A stretch of 64,000 bases of DNA from Terriglobia bacterium (GTDB lineage Bacteria; Acidobacteriota; Terriglobia; Terriglobales; Acidobacteriaceae): contig JAJPHW010000024.1 in the NCBI GenBank assembly GCA_021325035.1, positions 1 through 64,000 on the forward strand, given 5' to 3'. Made by a program: the position numbers and the translations under genes. Below, in pieces: positions 57,394 to 64,000 of this stretch. Every line of letters begins with the position of its first letter. Within the stretch, counting starts at the first letter, position 1. Below the pieces are notes generated by a model. The model was given only the letters and a program-made list of their open reading frames with translations. It did no database searches and was not told where the DNA came from.

Positions 57394-58146
57394 TCAGTAT
57401 TCAACATTTACCAGATACAAACCGTTGGCGGGTGCGGTGGCTCCGGCGGTGGAGCGGTTTTTCGCCTGAAGGATGCGCGGGATGTCTTCCGGCTGAAGTG
57501 TGCCCTTCCCTACGAGCATGAATGTTCCGACAAGATTGCGGACCATATGATGAAGAAAACCGCTGCCACGGACTTCATAGATAAACTCGTCTTCGTCGCG
57601 CCGCCAGGCTGAAGCAAATATCGTCCGGATATTCGATGCAGGGGTCTCTTCCCTTCCGCGCTCCGGATCCACAGCAGCAAAGGAAGTGAAATCGTGCTCG
57701 CCGACGACCAACAACGCGGCGGCCTGCATCGCTTCTTCGTTCAGCGGATAGGGATGGTGCCAAACATATCGGGCCAAAAATGGCGGGCAGATATCATTGC
57801 GATAGATGCGATAGCGATAGGTTTTACCCCGAGCCGATTTCCGGGCATGAAAGGCCGAATCCACCTCCTGTAATCCGAAGACACGAATCGCCGGCGGTAA
57901 TACATCGTTTAACGCGGTCTTCAGGTTCTCGGCAGGAATTGGCGATTCCAGAGAAAAGCTGGCGACCTGGGCCAAAGCGTGAACACCCGCATCGGTGCGG
58001 CCTGAGCCTTGCGGCAAGACCTTTTCGCCAGTGATACGTCCAATAGCCAAGGCGAGTGTGCCCTGGATGGTAGGGGCATCCGGCTGAACTTGCCAGCCGG
58101 CAAAATCGGCGCCATCGTAGGCAAGAATGAGTTTAAAGTTACGCAT
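57394..58146 (-). CDS. truA: tRNA pseudouridine(38-40) synthase
   Basis: LAYDGADFAGWQVQPDAPTIQGTLALAI, GSGRTDAGVHALAQVASF. Confidence 0.95.
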   Translation of the reverse strand: MRNFKLILAYDGADFAGWQVQPDAPTIQGTLALAIGRITGEKVLPQGSGRTDAGVHALAQVASFSLESPIPAENLKTALNDVLPPAIRVFGLQEVDSAFHARKSARGKTYRYRIYRNDICPPFLARYVWHHPYPLNEEAMQAAALLVVGEHDFTSFAAVDPERGREETPASNIRTIFASAWRRDEDEFIYEVRGSGFLHHMVRNLVGTFMLVGKGTLQPEDIPRILQAKNRSTAGATAPANGLYLVNVEY

Positions 58147-58426
58147 GCAATGACTTGGAATCTTCTCAGCCAGGAATATCATCCAAAGCCAAATAAAGGC
58201 TTTACAAAGATTTACCCAAATGGCGGTTTGCAGTTAAGAAGACCAAGGTGACCGTCAGCTATACTATTGCATTCCATTAGTTTGCAGCGATAAATAGACT
58301 GCGATCGGGCTAAAAATCGCCTGCGTAGTCCGAAAAATGAAACTTGATGCCCCGAAGTTCCGTAACAAGCTGTGTGACGGCGACAGACTTCCATCTTCAC
58401 CAGCATTCATGCAGGGAGAAAAACGA

Positions 58427-60505
58427 ATGTATTTGCCTGGTTTGAGATTTACCACGCGGTTGAGCCTAACCATTGCTCTGGCAGGAATTCTATGCGCGAG
58501 CCTTTGGGCACAAGATGCGGCCCAGACGCAGAGCACGCTGCCATCGGCCCCGGCGGCGCAGCCCGCTCACGGCACGGTCATTAAGGATTATTCCAAGGGA
58601 GTTTCGCACTTCCCCAATCCGATTGCGCCTTATATTCCGCGGCATCTGGATCCGCCCAATTTAACCAACACGCCGCGCATGGACCAGCTCATGCAAAACG
58701 GCAAGCTGATGTTGTCCATGGATGATGCCGTAGCGCTTGCCTTGGAAAACAATCTCGATATTGCCATTGCGCGTTACAACCTCAACATTGCAGACACGGA
58801 CATTCTCCGTACCAAAGCGGGAGCCAGCATCCTCGGCGTGAATAACGGAGTAGTGCAAAATACTCCCGGAGGCGAGACGGGCGGATTGAGTGGAAATGTG
58901 GGATCCGGCGCCGGTGGAACCAGTGTGGGCGTGGCTGGCGCGGGCAGCGGAACTAACGGCTTGGTGAGTTCTACGCAGGGCATTGGCTCGACGATTACCA
59001 GTTACGATCCGATTCTGACGGGAACGTTGCAGATGGACCGTAATAACACACTTTCCACGAGTGCGTTCAATGGGGTGCCGGTCATTAATACGAATACGGG
59101 CACGGCGAACTTCGCCTATACCCAGGGCTTCGTCACCGGCACCGCTCTAAATGTCGGGTTCAATAACACGCACCAGACTTCAAACGTACCATTTAATACG
59201 TTTAGCCCATTGCTCAACTCAAACTTCCGAGCTCAAGTAACACAGAATCTATTGCAGGGCTGGGGATTTCTTCCCAACAAACGATTTATCACTTTTGCCA
59301 AGAACAATCGTGAAATCACGGATGTCGCGTTCCGTTTGCAAGTCATAACGACAATTGATCAAATCGAGAATATTTATTGGAACCTGGTGTACGCGTACCA
59401 GAACGTAAAAGTGCAACAAGATGCATTGGAGTTTGCGCAAAAGACACTTTCCGACACTAAAAAGCAGGTTGATATTGGAACGTTGGCGCCCATCCAAATC
59501 GTAGGCGCGCAAAGCACAGTTGCCACCGACCAGCAAGCTTTGACCGTGGCGCAAACCAATCTTGAATTACAGCAGTTGCTGATGAAAAATGCACTCAGCC
59601 GAACCCTGGTTGATCCCCGATTGGCCGATGCAGAAGTTATTCCTACGTCGACCATGCAGCTCCCCGCGCAAGAAGCAGTTATACCAACGCAAGATTTGGT
59701 CAATGACGCACTTAGTCATCGCGCGGAGCTGGCAGAGTCGCGAATCGATCTATCAAACCGCGAAATTAACAACAAAGCCGTTCGCAATGCGCAGTTGCCC
59801 ACTCTCGATTTGTTTGCTTATTACGGAGGATCGGGCATTGGCGGAAATCTGAATCCGAACGTGCAATCTTTCGGAGGATCCCAGACCGTATTTCCTCCAC
59901 CATTCCACTGCACTACCGATTCCAGCGGCAATCCCAATTGCAATTCGGTCGGATACGGAAACGCTCTTAGCCAACTTGTGGATTCAACTGCTACAGATAA
60001 AGGAGTTGGGTTGACGCTGAACATCCCTCTTCGCAATCGAGTAGCTCAGGCGAACCAGGTTCGCGCGGAACTCGAATACCGGCAGGCACAGATGCGGTTG
60101 CAGCAATTGGAGAATCAAATCCGCATTGAAGTTCGTAATGCGCAGTTCTCCGTGCAGCAAAATCGTGCCAGCGTGGACTCAGCGCAAGCGGCCGCGGAAT
60201 TTGCCAAGCAAACGCTTGATGCCGAGCAAAAAAAGCTCGCCCTGGGTGCATCTACATCGACCGCGGTTCTGCAGGATCAGTCTGCTTATACCAGCTCAGA
60301 ATCGAACCTGGTGTCTGCGATGGCGGCCTACGAAAAATCAAAAGTCGAACTCGACCGCGCGACCGGCTTATTGCTGGATCATGCGGGCATCGTGCTCGAT
60401 GACGCCGTCCGAGGGCAGGTGAATCATTTGCCGACGGTGCCTTATGTCCAGCCGAGCCAGGATGTGCGTTCGGTCATGCCTGCGCCAGCTTCTCAACAAC
60501 AGTAA
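58427..60505 (+). CDS. TolC-family outer-membrane efflux protein with Gly-rich insert
   Basis: MSMDDAVALALENNLDIAIARYNLNIADTDIL...; coiled-coil repeats; paralogue immediately downstream. Confidence 0.88.
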   Translation: MYLPGLRFTTRLSLTIALAGILCASLWAQDAAQTQSTLPSAPAAQPAHGTVIKDYSKGVSHFPNPIAPYIPRHLDPPNLTNTPRMDQLMQNGKLMLSMDDAVALALENNLDIAIARYNLNIADTDILRTKAGASILGVNNGVVQNTPGGETGGLSGNVGSGAGGTSVGVAGAGSGTNGLVSSTQGIGSTITSYDPILTGTLQMDRNNTLSTSAFNGVPVINTNTGTANFAYTQGFVTGTALNVGFNNTHQTSNVPFNTFSPLLNSNFRAQVTQNLLQGWGFLPNKRFITFAKNNREITDVAFRLQVITTIDQIENIYWNLVYAYQNVKVQQDALEFAQKTLSDTKKQVDIGTLAPIQIVGAQSTVATDQQALTVAQTNLELQQLLMKNALSRTLVDPRLADAEVIPTSTMQLPAQEAVIPTQDLVNDALSHRAELAESRIDLSNREINNKAVRNAQLPTLDLFAYYGGSGIGGNLNPNVQSFGGSQTVFPPPFHCTTDSSGNPNCNSVGYGNALSQLVDSTATDKGVGLTLNIPLRNRVAQANQVRAELEYRQAQMRLQQLENQIRIEVRNAQFSVQQNRASVDSAQAAAEFAKQTLDAEQKKLALGASTSTAVLQDQSAYTSSESNLVSAMAAYEKSKVELDRATGLLLDHAGIVLDDAVRGQVNHLPTVPYVQPSQDVRSVMPAPASQQQ

Positions 60506-60677
60506 ATTCCCCGGATGGCCCGGAAACGGGCCATCCTCAATTCTTAATCAGCCGCTTCCCAGTTCAACACCAAGACTGACAAATCTTTACACACCTACGC
60601 TTTACAATAACTGCGAGAGCACCTTATCTATAGTTTCAGGGGACTTCGCGGACGGCCTCGGTTTGTACTGTCAGAAA

Positions 60678-62699
60678 ATGCGCCTAATTAGATTCCAAGT
60701 TTTTCGGTTCGCGTTCTTTGGCTTAGCTTTGTTCTTATTTCTGCACGTACAAGGCGACGCACAAGATATTTCTGAAGCAACTAAATCTCGAAACCAATCG
60801 ACGCAAGTTACGGATTACTCCCAACCGCAAAGGCATTTCCCTAATCCGATAGCTCCATATAAAGCCCAGAGCGTGCCGCCGCCAAACTTGTCGAACTCGA
60901 CGCGCATTGCGGAGCTAATTCACGATGGAAAGTTAATGTTGTCACTAGACGATGCGATTGCGCTGACGCTCGAAAATAATCTGGACATCAGCATCGCACG
61001 TTACAACTTGAACATTGCAGATACCGACGTTCTTCGGACTAAGGCCGGAGCTACGGCCCTCGGCGTCAATGCCGGCGTCGTGCAGAACACTCCGGGGGGA
61101 GGCGTAGGCGGGCTCAGTGGAGTCATTGGGTCGGGAACCGGCGGAACGAGCGTTGGAACAGCAGGCGTGGGATCGGGCACAAACGGTTTGGTCAGTTCAA
61201 CGCTCGGTACAGGTTCAACCATAACGAGTTTCGATCCGATCTTGAGCGGGACGCTGCAAATGGACCGGAACCACACGTTCGCCTCTAATTTCCAGTCCGG
61301 CATACCTGTCATCAATACGAATACCGGAATGGCGGATTTCAACTACCAACAGGGTTTTCATTGGGGAACTGTCGGGACAGTTTCGTTTAACAACAATCAT
61401 GTCACCAGCAACAACTCCACGCCATTGTTAAGCCCGGAGATCAGTTCAAATTTTCAACTAAAGATTATGCAACCGCTGCTGCAAGGTTTTGGATCTCTCG
61501 CAAATACCCGCTATATGATAATTGCGCAGCACAATCGTGAAATCACAAATGCTGCCTTCCGGCTGCAAATCATCACAACCGTAGATCAGATTGAAAATCT
61601 CTATTGGAACCTGGTTTATGCAGTTGAGAACGTGAAGGTGCAGCAAGATTCGCTAGACTATGCACAAACAATTTTAAAGGACACAAAAACGCAGGTGAAA
61701 TATGGCGTAGACCAGCCGATTCAAGTCGCCAATGCCGAATCGGCCGTCGCAACAAATCAACAAGCCGTCATATTGGCAAAAACAAACCTGCAACTACAAG
61801 AGCTATTGATGAAGAATGCGATTAGCCGTGTTTACTCGGATCCCATACTGCGCGACGCCCCGGTGGTGCCAACTTCCACAATCCAAATGCCCACAGAAGA
61901 GCGCGAAACTGCGGCAGAGGATTTAGTCAACGACGCGTTGCGCCATCGCGCGGAACTAGCAGAATCTCAGATCGATTTAAGCACACGGCAACTCAGCGGA
62001 CAGGCGGTTGCCAATGCAGTTTTGCCAGTCGTTGACGTCGGGGGTTACTACGGCGGCTCGGGGCTTGGAGGAAACATCAACCCTGGAATTCCGGTTTGTA
62101 CGGGCACCCAAGTCAAGCGCTGCTTCAATCCAAAAACTGCTCCGCCCCCTTTTCAGAATGGTGGGCCAGTTAGCTATGGCGGCACGTTGAGTCAACTCGT
62201 GGATTCCACAGCGGCCGACAAAGGTCTTATCGCCACCTTCGATGCAACTTTACGCAACCGCCAAGCACAGGCAAATCAGATACGTTCGCAACTTGAATTG
62301 CGACAGGCGCAGGTGCGATTGCAACAGCTGGAAAACCAGATTCGTATTGAAGTGAGAAACGCCCTTTTTGACGTGCAGCAAAACCGTGCGAGCGTAAAAG
62401 CAGCTCAACAGGCCGTTGACCTCGCCAAACAAACCTTATATGCAGAGAAAAGAAAATTAGATGTTGGCGTTTCGAACCCTGACAATGTGCTGCAACAACA
62501 TACCTCTCTGGTGGCGGCCCAATCGAATTTATTATCGGCTTTAACCGCTTACGAAGAGTCGCAGGTGGAACTTAGTCGCGCCACGGGATTGCTTCTGGAA
62601 AATAATGGCATTTCAATTCCGGATGCGCGAGCAGGCGTGGTCAATAGTTTCCCCCAAGTACGCGGTATTGCCGAACAAAATGCTCCAAACAATCAGTAA
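60678..62699 (+). CDS. TolC-family outer-membrane efflux protein with Gly-rich insert (tandem paralogue)
   Basis: LSLDDAIALTLENNLDISIARYNLNIADTDVLRTKAGATALGVNAGVVQNTPGGGVGG...; colinear with the upstream gene. Confidence 0.88.
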   Translation: MRLIRFQVFRFAFFGLALFLFLHVQGDAQDISEATKSRNQSTQVTDYSQPQRHFPNPIAPYKAQSVPPPNLSNSTRIAELIHDGKLMLSLDDAIALTLENNLDISIARYNLNIADTDVLRTKAGATALGVNAGVVQNTPGGGVGGLSGVIGSGTGGTSVGTAGVGSGTNGLVSSTLGTGSTITSFDPILSGTLQMDRNHTFASNFQSGIPVINTNTGMADFNYQQGFHWGTVGTVSFNNNHVTSNNSTPLLSPEISSNFQLKIMQPLLQGFGSLANTRYMIIAQHNREITNAAFRLQIITTVDQIENLYWNLVYAVENVKVQQDSLDYAQTILKDTKTQVKYGVDQPIQVANAESAVATNQQAVILAKTNLQLQELLMKNAISRVYSDPILRDAPVVPTSTIQMPTEERETAAEDLVNDALRHRAELAESQIDLSTRQLSGQAVANAVLPVVDVGGYYGGSGLGGNINPGIPVCTGTQVKRCFNPKTAPPPFQNGGPVSYGGTLSQLVDSTAADKGLIATFDATLRNRQAQANQIRSQLELRQAQVRLQQLENQIRIEVRNALFDVQQNRASVKAAQQAVDLAKQTLYAEKRKLDVGVSNPDNVLQQHTSLVAAQSNLLSALTAYEESQVELSRATGLLLENNGISIPDARAGVVNSFPQVRGIAEQNAPNNQ

Positions 62700-62702
62700 A
62701 TT

Positions 62703-63611
62703 CTACTCGGCGGGAACGCTGGCGCGGCGGGGCAAAGAAAGATTCATGCGCTCGGATTCGATTTGAAGCCATTTGCGGATATTGGGTAAAGCGGCGCGAG
62801 TGGCAATCTCTCCTGCGCGAATAAGATCGGAAGCGTGTTCGAAATCATCGTATTTGTGACCTGTAACGTCAGGTTCAATGACTAAATCTGCTGCCTGCTT
62901 CCAGTAACCGCTATTCATTTCCTGTGCGATGGCGAAGCATTGGCCGATCACATCAAAAAGATGCCGAGGGCCGGAGTCGGCCTGCGTCCACGTGCCCTTA
63001 AGTTGAACAGCGAGTACATGTTTAGAGCCCATCTGTCGCAAAGGACGCGTGGGAACCGCATGCGCAAGCATGCCGTCAATCAGCATGCGTCCACGGATGG
63101 TCACGGGCAAAAACATGCCGGGATAGGCGCAGCTGGCGCGCACTGGATCCACCAGCGGGCCAGAATGAAAAACTACGCCTTCCCCGGTCGAAAAATCGGT
63201 GGCCGTAACGGCCAGAGGAATCCGCAACTCCTCGAATGTCTTTACTTTCAAAATTCGATTGAGAAACCCGATCATGCGGGCATTGGTCGCGAAGCCTAAA
63301 CGCGAAAGAGTCCACTTGGCGAAATGCTTGAAGCGCACCTGCGCGGCAATTTGCTCGAGCTCTTCGATGGAGTTGCCACTGCAATAGGCAGCACCGATGA
63401 GGGCGCCAACGCTGGTTCCAGCGACAAATTGAATGGGGACATTCTCTTCTTCGAGAACTTTGAGGACGCCAATGTGAGCGATGCCACGAGCGAACCCTCC
63501 GCCAAGGGCAAGTCCTATGCCTGGAGCAAAGGTTGTCGGCGGTGCAGTATGGCCGGATAGTTCCCGGCTGAAGGCCTGCACGGAGCGAATAATTTTGTTC
63601 AGACGCTTCAT
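62703..63611 (-). CDS. Patatin-like phospholipase (RssA-like)
   Basis: GIGLALGGGFARGIAHIGVLKVLEEENVPIQFVAGTSVGALIGAAYCSG (oxyanion loop and GxSxG); LIDGMLAHAVPTRPLRQMG. Confidence 0.92.
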   Translation of the reverse strand: MKRLNKIIRSVQAFSRELSGHTAPPTTFAPGIGLALGGGFARGIAHIGVLKVLEEENVPIQFVAGTSVGALIGAAYCSGNSIEELEQIAAQVRFKHFAKWTLSRLGFATNARMIGFLNRILKVKTFEELRIPLAVTATDFSTGEGVVFHSGPLVDPVRASCAYPGMFLPVTIRGRMLIDGMLAHAVPTRPLRQMGSKHVLAVQLKGTWTQADSGPRHLFDVIGQCFAIAQEMNSGYWKQAADLVIEPDVTGHKYDDFEHASDLIRAGEIATRAALPNIRKWLQIESERMNLSLPRRASVPAE

Positions 63612-63796
63612 AACAACCGCCGCCGGCCACGAATTGCCAGCAAACTCCAAACCAGCTGGTTTTCAGGCCGCAAACGAGCGACCATTCCCACTATTAGATT
63701 CTTTCATTTAGGGAATGGGTGTACCAGATTACTCCCGGCCTATACCCCGATAGTGCTATAAGTGACTAAGTCCTCTATTCCTGATAACTTGAGCGC

Positions 63797-64000
63797 ATGG
63801 TACGGGAAATTTCTGCGGGCGGAGTGGTGGTTCGGCGATCCGGGGAAAGCTGGGAAATGGCTGCCATTGAGCCGCAAAGGGAGCCACAGGCAAGCGGAGC
63901 GGACGGAAAAAAGCAAAAAAAGTCACAAAAAGTGTTACTCGCCTTACCCAAGGGATTGATTGATCCGGGCGAAAGCCCCCAGCAGGCGGCAGTGCGCGAA
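63797..64000 (+). CDS. NUDIX hydrolase, N-terminal part (truncated by window edge)
   Basis: Frame 2 from ATG 63797: MVREISAGGVVVRRSGESWEMAAIEPQ...KVLLALPKGLIDPGESPQQAAVRE, the start of a Nudix box; not in the supplied ORF track. Confidence 0.85.
   Translation, partial: MVREISAGGVVVRRSGESWEMAAIEPQREPQASGADGKKQKKSQKVLLALPKGLIDPGESPQQAAVRE

Noticed and set aside
1-64000. tRNA, rRNA, prophage or intact IS elements
   Set aside because: No convincing T-loop/acceptor combinations, rRNA stretches, phage structural genes or intact transposases were recognised by eye; a tRNAscan/Infernal run would be needed to exclude small RNAs.

Overview
This 64-kb window looks like Acidobacteria-type chromosomal DNA. 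The call rests on gene content and style: a TonB/Oar-like receptor, GloVer-repeat protein, S9 and M28 peptidases, and many secreted proteins of unknown function. It carries about 55 supportable CDSs. These include housekeeping blocks (purS-glmS; dnaK...dnaJ; ffh...rpsP-khpA-rimM-trmD-rplS; rnhB; truA), regulators (Crp/Fnr, GAF-sigma54 activator, hybrid histidine kinase, NtrC-type two-component locus, HspR), secreted enzymes, and a tandem TolC pair. I saw no rRNA, tRNA, CRISPR array, prophage or intact IS element. The strongest unusual signals are: (1) a decayed RAYT (REP-associated tyrosine transposase) flanked by a perfect 40-bp inverted repeat, which belongs to a dispersed hairpin family with compensatory stem changes; (2) a ~1000-aa secreted protein with a matrixin-like layout whose HExxHxxGxxH motif reads RVLGRVLGLDW, translationally coupled to a small secreted protein; (3) eight tandem 15-bp repeats, each carrying an in-frame stop, at the 3' end of an ICMT-like gene; (4) a GAFTSA variant in a sigma54 activator; (5) a solitary HigA and a DUF4760-like gene between dnaK and dnaJ, the latter start/stop-coupled to dnaJ; (6) a duplicated C-terminal relic of a phosphoesterase; (7) a receiver/HisKA-like protein with Asn in place of the phospho-acceptor His beside a two-component system; (8) a symmetric inverted repeat centred on the dnaK -10 box. 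Family assignments come from recognising motifs by eye; no database search was run.
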